NCBI GenBank assembly: GCA_963924555.1
Contig: OZ004582.1
Span: 682,001 to 746,000, forward strand
Length of the DNA stretch: 64,000 bases
DNA from: Crambe crambe
Lineage: Eukaryota; Porifera; Demospongiae; Poecilosclerida; Crambeidae
Reading direction: 5' to 3'
Shown here: positions 9,985 to 21,228 of the stretch, piece by piece
How the letters are laid out: every line of letters starts with the position of its first letter
Numbering within the stretch: the stretch's first letter is position 1
The notes under the pieces: generated by a model
Databases searched by the model: none
What the model was told of the DNA's origin: nothing
The model's input: only the letters and a program-made list of their open reading frames with translations
Position numbers and translations under genes: made by a program

Positions 9985-11679
9985 CTCAAGTTCTGCAGGA
10001 CGAGGGGGAGAAGGAAGAAGAGTGGAGAGAGGGGGGATAAGGGAACTGAAGGGAGCAGATAGTATTTGTGAGCAACGAAAACTAATCCATTCAACAAGTA
10101 AATAGTATGAACACGTATTACTTCAGTCAACTATATGGTGTCTTACCACTTTTTCGTCGCTCCAAATTTTTTGCCTGGTTTGAAGACTGTAGGGTAAAGG
10201 TAAAGGTAAACGATCTCTTTGGTAAAGTTAGTGCCAAACTCTAGGATACGTCCTTGGGTCATTAGTATCCTCTTCACCAGCTCTCCTTGAAATTCTTCAC
10301 CAGAGTATCTATCGAAATCCAGTTCTCAGCCCCATACAAACGGATTAGCATTACACAGGTTTGCAAGACTGATCTCGAAGACAAATGGGCTGACATTTCC
10401 TTGAGACACCCAAAGTAAAAAGAAAGCACACCTAGATTTCATGATATTCTCTTTGACAGACCTATGTACTTTTTTATATAATGGACTATATGAAAAAGCA
10501 TGGAGACATAAAATAGCATATCAAAACAACAAAATAAATTCATTCTCAGAGAGAACTTCTGAACCTTCTCCAAGGCTTTACAATGAAATAGATGCGTCTA
10601 TAGATCAATATGATTGATTGCAGAGAGGTCTCCTTTCCAATAGTAGTGACATTGGGGTAGAAGGAAAATTAGCATGCTTGCCAATCAATCATTCAAAGAG
10701 TCATCCAGAATATCTGAAGATAAAAATTCCATGATGAAAATGTGGCTATTTTCGAAAAAAAAAAACAACGGCAGCATCAGTAGTCCAAAACCTGAGCAGA
10801 GTAGCCTGAGCAGAGTCGTCCTCAATATCTGAGGATAAAAATTCCATGAAAACTTGAGCAGAGTCGTCCTGAGGATAATGAATCTGTTTGGGGCTAATCT
10901 GAGGAGGACGATGTGGCTATTTCAAAAATAACTGTAGGACTGTAGGGATTTGCCCCAAAACCCGAGCAGAATTATCCTCAATATCCAAGGATAGCTCTGT
11001 CAAAAGCCCCATTTTTTTCTGAGGACCATCATCCTCAGATAAATTCTCCAATAACTTGACCAAAAAGAATCTAAAATATTGCACCTATTATCCTCAGTAC
11101 CCGAGGAACCCGATAAAAAGTTAAAAAAGGAAACTTCCTTATATGGAAAAAAGTTTTATAACTCCTCCAAATTTCATCCAATCGGTTCGGCTCATATCTC
11201 AAAATGCTCCCGCACATCTGGAAACTCTGCACACTGTCCAAAGCTCTACCCTGAGGAAGCAGTAGAGAAGTGAAATTTGCTAATTATTGACAAAGACTTA
11301 AATTTTTATCCCATTTTTTTGTCATGTTTCGAATGGTCTATGATTAATATTAAAAAAGACAGAAATAGATCAAATATTAATTTTTTAGTGAGATAAGTAA
11401 GTGCTACTGATAAAGTTGGAATTGGATAGTCTCAAACCTCACAGCCGTTTCATTCCAGATATTTACGGATAATTAAATTTAACATACGTAATTACGGTAT
11501 TGTTATGTCCGCCCACGCATTTCACAATTAAATTCTTTTTTAATCCTGGTACTATAGCAACTGTCCTATAATGCACAAATGTTGCTATGATAGCTGTTTG
11601 TCACTTTATTGTAGTACTACGGGCTATATCCTGTGGGTAAAGAAGGCGTCACCAAAAGAATTCAATTTTCCTGTGCGGT
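9985..11679. other. Non-coding stretch with internally repeated motif
   Basis: Between about 10700 and 11050 a motif recurs several times with variation: CTGAGGATAAAAATTCCATG, ATGTGGCTATTT and AAAACC(T/C)GAGCAGA. This looks like a degenerate direct repeat of roughly 90-190 bp spacing. A 64-codon ORF at 11079-11273 has no recognisable domain. The rest is featureless. Confidence 0.45.
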
Positions 11680-13624
11680 ATGTTAGTAGTCAATGCATTG
11701 AGGAAGTCCTAACACAAGAGTATCCACTGCAGGATATGTGGGGAGTCTATTGTGAAACAAAGAGTCACATATAGTTGTTCAGCTCACTTTCAGGAACTCC
11801 ACAAGTCTTTTGAGCTCGATGTACGAGATGATGAATCCCACATTCACCCCCCAAAATTCTGCAACAGATGTTTTGTTATGATGAAGAGAGAGCATCCCAC
11901 AACCACTTTCACTTCCTTTAATTGGATGCCACATAGTGAAACACACTGCAGAGTAAGAAAAAAGAATAAAAAATAGTAATATTTATACATACATGTACAT
12001 TTTAGATCTGTGAACACTTTGCATCACATCACAGAGCAGGTTGCCCTCCCAAATCCCGAAAGAGAGGTCGACCTAGTAGCAATAGCAAAGAGACTACTCT
12101 CAGAGCTATAACAGATGCTGAGTCACCAACAATCTTGGCCTGCCATGGAACAAACTAAGAGTGATCAGGAGGCAAGAATATACGTATATCCTAGATCATC
12201 CATTCAAGGTGGCTGCATCAGTGGGGGATTTCACTTAGTAGTGAAGGCAAACAGAGGAAAGTTGCCAGGAAACTGCTAGGGGGAAATTTGGAAGCAGAAT
12301 CAGTGCCCCTAACTTTCCCATTGAAGAAAACTGGGGGGGAGGAGATCAGGGCAAAGGCTTGCTGCTATGTCCCTAATCTGGTTACGAAGGTGATCACACT
12401 CATTGAGGAAAATGACAAGTAGGCATAATAAATGCACTGCTTAGAAATTAGTAATGAAAAGCCTATTTTTCATACCAAGGGCTGGCAGGTTGGTTTGGAA
12501 TGAAGGCATTCCAAACACTGAATTGTGGGTAAAGCTAGGTGGTGACAAGGGAGGTTCATCTTTCAAGATGAACTTCCAGATAGTCAATATAGCTCACCCA
12601 AATTCCATCCAAAACACCTGCGTCTTCACAGCATTTGAAGCCCCAGATAGCAGATCAAACCATTGCAAAGATATCAGGAGCAAATTAGTCAACTCCAGTC
12701 CCATATTTGGAGGTACATGATTGTATTTTGTGTTAAGTCTAGTACCTCCAAAAGTCCCTGGAGGGAGTGAGGAAAGAGGCCAGAGTCAAGAGACTTGCTC
12801 TTCAAGAACGGTATAACCAAAACTTATTTATAAAAAAACTGTGTAGCTGCGCTCACCAATTCTCTGTAATAGGATGCTACAGTCAAAGATTTGGAAGGGA
12901 AACTCAGTTTAGAGGATGGGCCCTTCGTGAAAGGCCTGGATGCTGCCTTGAAATCGTTCAAAGTATGGTGGAACATTCATAGGCAACCATGTTCACAAGT
13001 GCCTAAAGGTAACTTACAAAGCAACAATGAAGTATAATGTAATCAAATGATTGTATCATAGTCTTCCAACACTGAAACCCTATGCGAGGCCATAGTAGTG
13101 TGTCCAACCCTTGTCAGTGATGCCACAGTCATCAGCAAACGATTCTTAGAGGCATTCAGCAAGTTTTCAGCCTGCCATAACATTACCTGACAACATTGTC
13201 ATTAATGTTGTTTACTTTCAAATTCTAGGAAAAAAACATAGAGGCCTTCATGGGGTTTTATCGCTCCACCTTTCCTCAAGCATCCGTCCTTCCAAAAATG
13301 CACCTCATGGAATCTCACATGGTACCTTGGCTAAGAAAATGGCACCTGGGATTCGGAATGATGGGTGAGCAGGGAGCAGAATCCATTCACGCCAGCTTCA
13401 ATTCCATTGAACGATCATTTGCCAACATGATACACAACAGGGTTGATAGACTGCTATCAGTGGTCAAGGAGCATCATCTCAGAATATTACCAGCAAACAT
13501 AACACTGCTCCCTCCTGTAAAAACTTGGATGACAGCTCACCTTGTCTCATTTTTCATGGTCTTTCCAGCATTGTCTTTCAAACCCTTCTCAAAATTGAAG
13601 CATCTTTGGTATATGGCATTCTAA
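11680..13624 (+). pseudogene. RAG1-like / N-RAG-TP-like transposon protein gene, copy 1
   Basis: Ordered plus-strand blocks identify this gene. (1) At 11728: 'CRICGES', then 'IHPPKFCNRCFVMM', then 'NWMPHSETHCR'. An intron at 11953-12005 (53 bp, GT-AG) leads to 'ICEHF'. This Cys/His ladder matches the N-terminal zinc-binding part of RAG1. (2) Near 12130: 'LGLPWNKLRVIRR'. (3) 12230-12417: 'SLSSEGKQRKVARKLLGGN' to 'VPNLVTKVITLIEEND'. (4) 12508-12650: 'ELWVKLGGDKGGSSFKMNF'. (5) Near 12970: 'YGGTFIGNHVHKCLK'. (6) 13230-13500: 'HLGFGMMGEQGAESIHASFN'. Blocks 2-6 fall in several frames, and there is a stop 5' of block 1 (11710). The RING/TRAF-type fingers seen in copy 2 are missing between blocks 1 and 2. 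I infer a RAG1/Transib-like core from the order of GGDKGG (Asp) and GEQGAES (Glu) blocks; that part is not proven. It is non-functional as it stands. Confidence 0.75.
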
Positions 13625-13876
13625 ACAACTGACAACAAGCGCTTGTAGATCTCTAACAGTTCAACGTAGAAACTCCGTTCGCGCTGCATCAGAATCAGCT
13701 AGCTTCACTGTCTTTAGTGAGTACTACATGGAGGAAAACTCTGGAATGCGCTAGGCGTGGCATAGATTGCTGATAGGCAGGAAGTCGATTTCCTGTTATT
13801 TTTAACCCTGGGGAAAAAATTTCACATACGTAAACAAGTGTCCGCGTCACGATTGGAATGAAACGGCTGTGACCTG

Positions 13877-14024
13877 TGTAGTGGACACTGAACAGACCCT
13901 TTACCAGACACACGTCATCATTTACCCCTTTACCTATTCTTTAGGCACGTGTACCACTGTCATACATTACTGCGCTCTGTCAGTTGTGTTTTTGAAATAA
14001 AGTTCATCAGTATTAGACACTACA
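13877..14024 (+). repeat. 5' LTR of the TRIM element
   Basis: 148 bp, TG...CA ends, AATAAA near 13998. It is longer than the right LTR because of small indels in the middle. Confidence 0.8.
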
Positions 14025-14182
14025 TTGGTGACCCTTGACGCCTAGAACACCAGACTCGCTACAGATTTCCGGGTCACTGGGCAAGAAAGCTGGAAGTTCG
14101 AGGTTGACCGTAACCACAGAAATGTCGGGTCACTGGGCAAGAAAGCTGGAAGTTCGAGGTTTGTTCACTGGAGGGGGAGTAG

Positions 14183-14316
14183 TGTGGTGGACACAAACAG
14201 ACCCTTTACCAGACACACACATCATGCACTTTAGGCATGGTCATACATTACTGGGCTCTGTCAGTTGTGTTTTTGAAATAAAGATCATTCAGTATTAGTA
14301 GTTCGTAGACACTACA
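14183..14316 (+). repeat. 3' LTR of the TRIM element
   Basis: 134 bp, same ends as the 5' LTR. The indels and substitutions between the LTRs imply an insertion that is not recent. Confidence 0.8.
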
Positions 14317-15600
14317 CCTGCTAAAACTCACTTTCCCCCGCTGACATCATTACGCATGTGTGCACCCGGATGCATTAAAAATCGACCTCTGAATTAGCCA
14401 CACCCAGGAAGAATTACACTGTTATATCTTCAAAGGAGTGTACTACTTTGGGAAAATTGCTTAGTAACATACTGCTTTGATTCAGATGTCTTTTTTGTGG
14501 GTGTCCATAAATAGAACTTTTCGTCCAGATACAGATGGGTTTACATTTCTAGCTATTGCTTTGAAATAACAACAGGTACTAAACATTTTTTTGGTGACAG
14601 AACAAGGAAGGTTTGACCTCCATTTTGAAAGTTTAAACTCTGCATGCTGTTGTTTGTGAGATATAGTATATTGATAATACATGGTGTCCGATTGTTTACA
14701 CTGATCTTGTAGTAGAACAGTAGAAGTTGCTGTAGGGTTGCCCATGCCTGAAACCAAACTGAACTATTCCTGAAGATGACCTGAGAGTTTTTAATCACTT
14801 TTGAAGGCCTAGGTCTGTATTTAGCCTGTCACCAGACTTGCAATCACATGGATCTTCCATTTCAAGTCCACAGGAATCTGGTGGCATCTAATATTTTGTT
14901 CAAATAGATGACACACAAAGCTTCAGGACTGAAGGTCCAATGCTGTCGGTTGCCTTCATGACATCCAAGATATTAACTCACATAATGGAGGGATCCACTT
15001 TCAAGTTGAGTTGGTGGGGAGAGCACTGTCATCTCTCAGGTTTCTGATGTAATTGGTGTTACCAAGTGCAAAATCTATTTTCAAACGAAGCTTTAGCTTG
15101 TTCAACGGGACAAACTTGGGTACTTAAGTCCTGACATGATAAACCATTAATTTTGGGAAATCGGTGTTTCCTCAGACGAACTGAACAGAGCCAAATGCCA
15201 GCTAAATCACTAACTGATGAACTCCTATGTACTAAAAAAAGCACGCACCTAAATTCCATATCTAATCGAAACAAAAATGATCGTCAATATCAAAACCGCA
15301 CCTGACAATGTAGATGATCTGATTCTGGTTCCAATTCCACAGACCTTCTTCAGATTCATGGATATGCGCATAAAATTTTTATCCACTTCTCTTTTTTTTT
15401 TTACCTCCACAGTATCTTTGGTCCTTTGACTGCCTTCATACCAAATTTGAGGAGGAGGAAAGGCTTTGAAGTGGGCTAGCGCTCGAGTTGAAGTCACCCA
15501 CTCAAACCGACATAATACGTGCCCAAAGCTGGGCATCTGATTCCATCCTCCACCATCTGGAGCCCCAGCCAATATTGGAGACATAGTCGGAACTCCCACA
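14317..15600. other. No intact gene recognised
   Basis: The minus-strand ORFs at 14482-14798, 15059-15274 and 15249-15686 are not supported. The last is antisense to the transposase remnant that starts near 15601, whose degraded N-terminal part may extend back to about 15340. Confidence 0.4.
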
Positions 15601-16270
15601 GAGATCATCCAAAACAGCCTGGTCAATAGCCCTGGAGAGATATAGATGGGCACCACAAGCTCATCCGGTGGAAAATTGTAATTCATGGTGGTATAGATGG
15701 TTACAGCCGACTGATAACCTTCTTACAAGCATCTTCAAATAACAGAGCAGAAACTGTGTTATCAGCCTTTTTGAAGGCTGTGGATGAATTCGGTCTGCCA
15801 TCACAGATACGCACTGACAAAGGTGGTGAAAATGTGCTTATAGCTCATTATATGAACAGTCATCCTGAAAGAGGCCCTGGTAGGGGTAGCATAATAGCAG
15901 GCAAGAGTATACATTACTTCTTTTATTTCCTTGAAGACACTGGAATTTTATATAGAAGACCAGCTTGATCTTTATGCCTTACACCATGCTTTTATCCCTG
16001 TAATCCAAAAACAACTGGATTTTATGCAAGCATGGGGTTCACACCCTCTCAGGACAGAAAGAAACCAAAGCCCCAAACAATTATGGATACTAGGTATGCA
16101 TGCAATGTGTGCAGAAAATCACGAGGATTCTGCAGTCACTGGGATGTACTTGGTAAGCAGAAAGTGCTAACTTTTACTGTTTAACATAGACTATATTGTT
16201 GTAGGATAGTAATGACTATGACATTGAATGGGATGGATCAACTCTTCCGACAATGACAATAGTACTGTAG
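15601..16270 (+). pseudogene. Transposase with putative integrase (DDE) core, IS3EU/Ginger-like
   Basis: The frame at 15625-15900 reads '[20 protein letters not shown]' and 'GYSRLITFL', then '[17 protein letters not shown]' and '[15 protein letters not shown]'. This is the conserved eukaryotic putative-integrase domain, with the first Asp in IDG and the second in TDKGGEN. In relatives the third acidic residue sits in a 'HNQRIERLW' block after GKS(I/V)H. Here the sequence jumps from 'GKSIH' to '[10 protein letters not shown]', so that block is deleted. A one-base shift at about 15950 continues into 'DLYALHHAFIP' and 'HPLRTERNQSPKQLWI', after which a probable intron (16153-16204) leads to 'DSNDYDIEWDG'. 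A stop precedes the first block. Its 3' end overlaps the convergent HECT remnant. A second member of this superfamily is at 47703-48490. Confidence 0.75.
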
Positions 16271-17161
16271 TAGTAGAAGAAATTGATGAGATCCTTTCTG
16301 CTATAAATAGAAGCAGGCATGAAAAAATAAATTACTAATGTAATAAGCATACCAACAGTTAAACTTGAATTATCAGAGCAAAATAGTGGCTCCCACAGGC
16401 TAGGCTTCACTTGAATCTTTCCTAGCAATCCAAGTGCCATCAATAAATTGATCCATGCAGCATTTAACTTTCGCCATTAAATGGTAGTCTACCATAATAG
16501 ATGTCAGCTCCTTCTTGTTATCTACAGTAAGGTCTTTGATTGCTTTCCTAAAACCAGTCTGAAAAATAAAGTCTTGGACTTCTTCAATGGCCAAAACTGC
16601 TTTCATCTCATCATTGTCCTCTTTACATAATAGCTACACAATACTGCTATATACCTTTACTAATGCAAATTGGAGTGTTGGATCAGGAATGTCATTTAAA
16701 TCAATATCAATATTCGTATACTTTCCACTTGCAATGTAGGAATAAACAACTTTAGACAAGAATGGAAATCCATTTCCACCCTGGGCAATGGACATTGCTA
16801 CATACTGTCCAAGGTAGAAAAAATCATTATTCTATGTATAAAAATATAAGGATATTGTTATTATGATATTAGATATTACACGAGGTGTATTACTTACTTG
16901 AACTGCCATTATATTGTTTACAAAAAATATTTTCCCTTCAGGCCCATGAAAATATTCTTCTGAGGATTTTAATGCAAAGAGCCTGAAAAATTCACGACGG
17001 GGACCACCATGGTCGATAGCACCTTCTCCAACAAATGTAACCTATAATTATTATAACAATAGATTATAATTAATTTTTATTTAAAAACCTTTAAGCGTTT
17101 TCGTGAATCAAATTTTTTCTTTCGTGCTTCTCGTGAAGCATCAACTAGTACATAGTCCCGC
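16216..17161 (-). pseudogene. HECT-domain (E3 ligase N-lobe) gene, truncated
   Basis: Minus-strand exons with clean splice sites: 17161-17089, 17041-16898, 16831-16661 and 16618 onward, separated by introns of 47, 66 and about 42 bp. They encode 'EARKKKFDSRKRLK', 'VTFVGEGAIDHGGPRREFFR', 'FFYLGQYVAMSIAQGGNG', 'DIPDPTLQF' and 'IMVDYHLMAKVKCCMDQFID'. This is the order of the HECT N-lobe (compare the GxDxGGPRREFF motif) and resembles HECT domains of the G2E3 type. Near 16440 a frameshift separates a reading that stops at 16400 from the continuing 'SLWEPLFCSDNSSLTV'. The C-lobe with its catalytic cysteine is not found, so no ligase activity is expected. HECT domains are known in some mobile elements as well as host genes, and the neighbours here are transposases. 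Confidence 0.75.
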
Positions 17162-17700
17162 CTAATATCTTACATGTAAATCTTACATGTACTAGTTACC
17201 CAGGTACAATATACATTCCATTATCCAGATAGGGCACCTCATTGTTAAATTAGGATCCAGTCCAGTCAAGTCTAATAGAGACTATAATAATCGTGAGCGT
17301 AGCGAGGGCGCTACTAGGGGCCTGAGGGCCATAATTTAGAACATCAATAACCTTCACAATAACCTTGACAACCTAGTGCAATAGCTAGCTAGCTAGTTTC
17401 AAATACTCAGCACGGGGTGACTATATGTAGACAGGGCCCATAGACTCTATGAGAAGAGGGCATGCAACTCATAATGCAAGCTGTGTTACTTCGCTCGACC
17501 TTCTGTGCTACGAGCACAACTAGTTATTATACTATATTTGCGATTTTATCATACCCTTGGTTACAAACCACTACACCAATAAACATTTGTACACATAGGA
17601 AGCCCTCCCCCTCTTTTCCTGCCTCTACTTATATTATCACCTTCACAGGCACTATCAGTTTGTGGTACAACATACATTCTTTGCAGGCTTGTAGATGCAG

Positions 17701-19427
17701 AGGTCCAGCTAAATCATCGTTTGCGACTTGATCGGCGTAGATTCCAATCAGCACACTTTAAATATGCAATGCTATGTGTTCAAAAACGACATGAAATAGC
17801 CACTGAAGCCATCCCCATGACTGCAGACATTAATTTTGCCTTGGAACAGTTTACACCAATATATTACTGCGCTTACACTAAAGCTTACTCAGGTAACCCC
17901 ACCTGTGTGAATAAAAATAGAAAATACTATTATCAAGAGTACTCTTGCTATTATTATTAGAGCACAAGTGCGAATTTCCTGGTTGCAAAACAGTTATAGT
18001 ACTTGATGGTAACATGAAAAATTGACGCGACATATGTTTTGCTAAAGATGCTGGGTCTATACAGTATAAGGGATTTCCAGGACATATCAAGACTGGTTGC
18101 ATGGCTTCACCCGCCTTCAAATCTAGGTTCTGTCATCGATCATCTACAGATTCTGAAGGTTTATAATTTATGCTTTTAGATGCACTATGCTTTGTGCATA
18201 ACATTTCACACTAACAATAATTAGGTGATTCTATTGTTGAACTATTATTGTCTAAGAAAGAGACCAGAGGTAGTACATACTATGAGGTATGTTTAGTGTT
18301 ACATAATGAGGATATTTAATTAGTAGTGAACTTGTATACAGGTATTATGGCTAGATAAACCAGCAAGTGACATGGGAACCTGCATCTTCGTTGCCAGCGA
18401 AAATCATCCATGATTTTGAGAAAGGATTATTGATGGAAGCTGTAGTGAAAAGGAGTAGTTGTTATGGCTATAGACACTATAGTAGTTGAACAAGGGGACA
18501 GGACACTTCCTAAGAAACCTAGACTGGACCGTCCTTTAATAGCTGATAGTTATGGGTGAGAATGCTTAGGGACAATACACATATGTATAGGTGCACAAAA
18601 CTAAATCATTCTTGGGGAGAAAAATGCCAAGCAATGTAATATTGCTTGAATAACAAATATTCATCTAGAGCTCTTGTGGATGATGGTTCAACTTCTTTAA
18701 GTTGCAATACAGAAAAAGATCGAAATGTTCATCTTAACCACCGAACTGCAGGTATGTCATATCTGAACCTTATCTAAAGCATATTTGATTCTTCCCCCAT
18801 GTCATCTTGCATCTAAGTAATCGCCGGATCCCCAAATTTGTACCCGCTAAGTAGCTTGCGCCCTTGTGGAACTATCCTAGTGCTCTCAGAACTCTTCATT
18901 GCAGAATCTAAAGCTCAAGTATATGGCTGCCTTCATAATTACTTCACTCAATATCCTACTGTAATCGATGATCTTGGTAAGCTGAACATAACCACATACC
19001 CTGTTATTTCAGCAGCTTTTTGTTGCTACTCATCTCAGAATTTATCTGTTATGACGATGCCTGCCAAAACGGTTTGCAAAAAATCCAACTCGAGCTAATC
19101 TCACTAGCCAATCTAAAAGGCTCGCTGACATTGAAATGGTTGTTGATCGAATGCATATGAAGGGACATGTAGATCCTTGGTGTAAGGAAAACTGCAATGC
19201 TGAAAAGTTTGATGCCTTAAAAAAAGTATGTAATACTTAGTCTTAATTTTGTGTATATAAGTATGCATAATTCCTTGTACAGGTTGACACAGAAGTTTGT
19301 GAACAAGTATTTTCTTGGTTATCTAAGTATGCCAAAATTACACAAAAGATGAACCAGCACTCATTCTTTTTTTTTCTTACTCTACATATGTGATTTACAC
19401 AACATTGAAAATGAGAAACGGCTTAGA
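17701..19427 (+). pseudogene. KDZ-like transposase gene with internal chromodomain, decayed
   Basis: Exon 17701-17890 follows a GCAG acceptor ('RLRLDRRRFQSAHFKYAML' to 'AYTKAYSG'). The next block, from 17961, has 'CEFPGCKTVIVLDGNMKN', a stop, then 'AGSIQYKGFPGHIKTGCM' and 'SPAFKSRFCH'. A chromodomain-like block follows at 18280-18440: 'TYYE|VLWLDKPASD', a shift, then 'TWEPASSLPAKIIHDFEKG'. Later blocks are 'NTEKDRNVHLNHRTAG', 'RPCGTILVLSELFIAESKAQ', 'VVDRMHMKGHVDPWCKENC' and 'VDTEVCEQVFSWLSKYA'. The order is that of Cys-rich, chromodomain-bearing proteins related to Kyakuja-Dileera-Zisupton (KDZ) transposases found in corals and sponges. Several introns are short. Multiple stops and frameshifts make it a pseudogene. 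The KDZ label is less certain than the identity as a transposon gene. Confidence 0.6.
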
Positions 19428-19517
19428 AGGGCCGGGTTTATGTAATACTACATAATGTATATTGAATTTAATATTATAGTTTCATGCAGCACCTGTGCAC
19501 CATAATATTATTAGGCC

Positions 19518-21225
19518 TATCCTAAAGTCCTATACAGTGAATTGGGATGGTACAGACACTGTCTATATGTAGGACAGTCTAATGGTGTCCTGAAGACAAT
19601 TAGGATGAGATGGACCCTTGGGACTAGGATATACTGTCTGAGTATCTTGAAGTCCCATGCATACAGAACATTAAAATAGGACCTGGGACTAGGATATACA
19701 GTTAGCAAAACAGCCTGGGAGTCCTGAAGTCCCATACAGTATGTTGGGATGGGACAGTACGTTCGGATGGGACAGACACTTGGGATTAGGGTATACTGTC
19801 TGTAGGACAGTCTGGATTGTCCCAAGGTGTCTTGAAGTCCCGTCCCATACAGTATGTTGTGTCTGTAGGACAGTCTGGATTGTCCCAAGGTGTCTTGAAG
19901 TCCCGTCCCATACAGTATGTTGGGATGGGACAGACACTTGGGATTGGGTCTGGGATTGTCCCAAGGTGTCCTGAAGTCCCATACAGTACGTTGGGATGGG
20001 ACAGACACTTGGGATTGGGGTATACTGTCTGTAGGACAGTCTGGGATCGTCCCAAGGTGTCCTGAAGTCCCATACAGTACGTTGGCATGGGACGGACACT
20101 TGGGATTAGGGTATACTGTCTGTAGGACAGTCTGGGATTGTCCCAAGGTGTCCTGAAGTCCCATACAGTACATTAGGATGGGACAGACACCTGGGATTAG
20201 GGTATACTGTCAGTAGGACAGCAAAGGAAGTCCCAAGGTGTCCTGAAGTCCCATACAGTACGTTGGGATGGGACAGACACTTGGGATTAGGGTATACACT
20301 CTGTAGGACAGTCTGGGATTGTCCTGAAGTCCCATACAGTACGTTGGGATGGGACAAACACTTGGGATTAGGGTATACTGTCTGTAGGACAGTCTGGGAT
20401 TGTCCCAAGGTGTCCTGACAGTACGTTGGCATGGCACAGACACTTGGGATACAGTACGTTGGCATGGGACAGACACTTGGGATTAGGGTATACTGTCTGT
20501 AGGACAGTCTGGGATTGTCCCAAGGTGTCCTGAAGTCCCATACAGTACATTAGGATGGGACAGACACCTGGGATTAGGGTATACTGTCAGTAGGACAGCA
20601 AAGGAAGTCCCAAGGTGTCCTGAAGTCCCATACAGTACGTTGGGACAGGCACTTGGGATTAGGGTATACTATCTATAGGACAGTCTGGGATGGGTTGGAC
20701 ACCTGGGATTAGGGTATATTGTCAGTAGGACAGCTTAGGACAGTCTCAAGATGCCCTGAAGTCGCATACAGTAATTGGGACACCTGGGGTTGGGTCTGTA
20801 GGACAGTCTGGGATTGTCCCTAGGTGTCCTGAAGTCGCATACAGTACATTGGGATGGGATGGACACCTGGGATTAGGGTATACCATCTGTAGGACAGGCT
20901 GGGATAGTCCCAAGGTGTCCTCAAGTCCCATACAGTACGTTGGGATGGGACAGACACCTGGGATTAGGGTATACCATCTGTAGGACAGGCTGGGATAGTC
21001 CCCAATGTATCCTGAAGGCCCATACAAGAACAACCTAGGAAGTCCCAAGGTGTCCTGAAGTCCCATATAGTACATTAGGATGAGATGATTAGGGTATACT
21101 GTCTGTAGTACAGCCTAGGACAGTCCCACGGTATCCTGAAGTCCCATACAGTATATTAGGATGGGACGGACATCTGGGATTAGGGTATACTGTCTGTAGG
21201 ATAGCCTGGGATAGCCCCAAGGTCA
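19518..21225. repeat. Minisatellite, ~91-bp unit, about 18 degenerate copies
   Basis: The phrase CATACAGTACGTTGGGATGG recurs at 19980, 20071, 20162 and 20252 (spacing 91, 91, 90) and less regularly either side, with some shortened units (for example 81 bp). Each unit contains an imperfect palindrome: GACACTTGGGA early in the unit pairs with TCCCAAGGTGTC at its end. Because 91 is not a multiple of 3, long frames on both strands cycle through all phases; those ORFs are artefacts of the array. Confidence 0.9.
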
Positions 21226-21228
21226 CAA

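Larger units (their letters stand above)
13877..14316 (+). mobile_element. Complete miniature LTR retrotransposon (TRIM type), 440 bp
   Basis: Two similar LTRs, 13877-14024 (148 bp) and 14183-14316 (134 bp), both start TGT(A/G)GTGGACAC and end GACACTACA. The left LTR is followed by TTGGTGACCCTTGACGCC, a tRNA primer-binding-site-like sequence. The right LTR is preceded by the purine tract GGAGGGGGAGTAG. CCTG flanks the element at 13873-13876 and 14317-14320, a 4-bp target duplication. The internal region is only about 158 bp, holds no ORF, and carries a ~35-bp duplication (CGGGTCACTGGGCAAGAAAG...). Each LTR has an AATAAA signal. It must rely on enzymes from another LTR element. Confidence 0.85.

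Noticed and set aside
9998-10010. CRISPR array or bacterial operon anywhere in the window
   Set aside because: No short regularly spaced identical repeats with unique spacers, no Shine-Dalgarno-linked gene strings; spliced genes and eukaryotic transposons throughout.
15249-15686. 145-codon minus-strand ORF
   Set aside because: Antisense to the putative-integrase gene (whose conserved blocks read on the plus strand) with no domain of its own.
19517-20550. Long overlapping ORFs on both strands (up to 218 codons) in the minisatellite
   Set aside because: The unit is 91 bp, so each frame cycles through all three phases of the same sequence. Stop-free runs are expected and the peptides are periodic. 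No start context, splice sites or domain.
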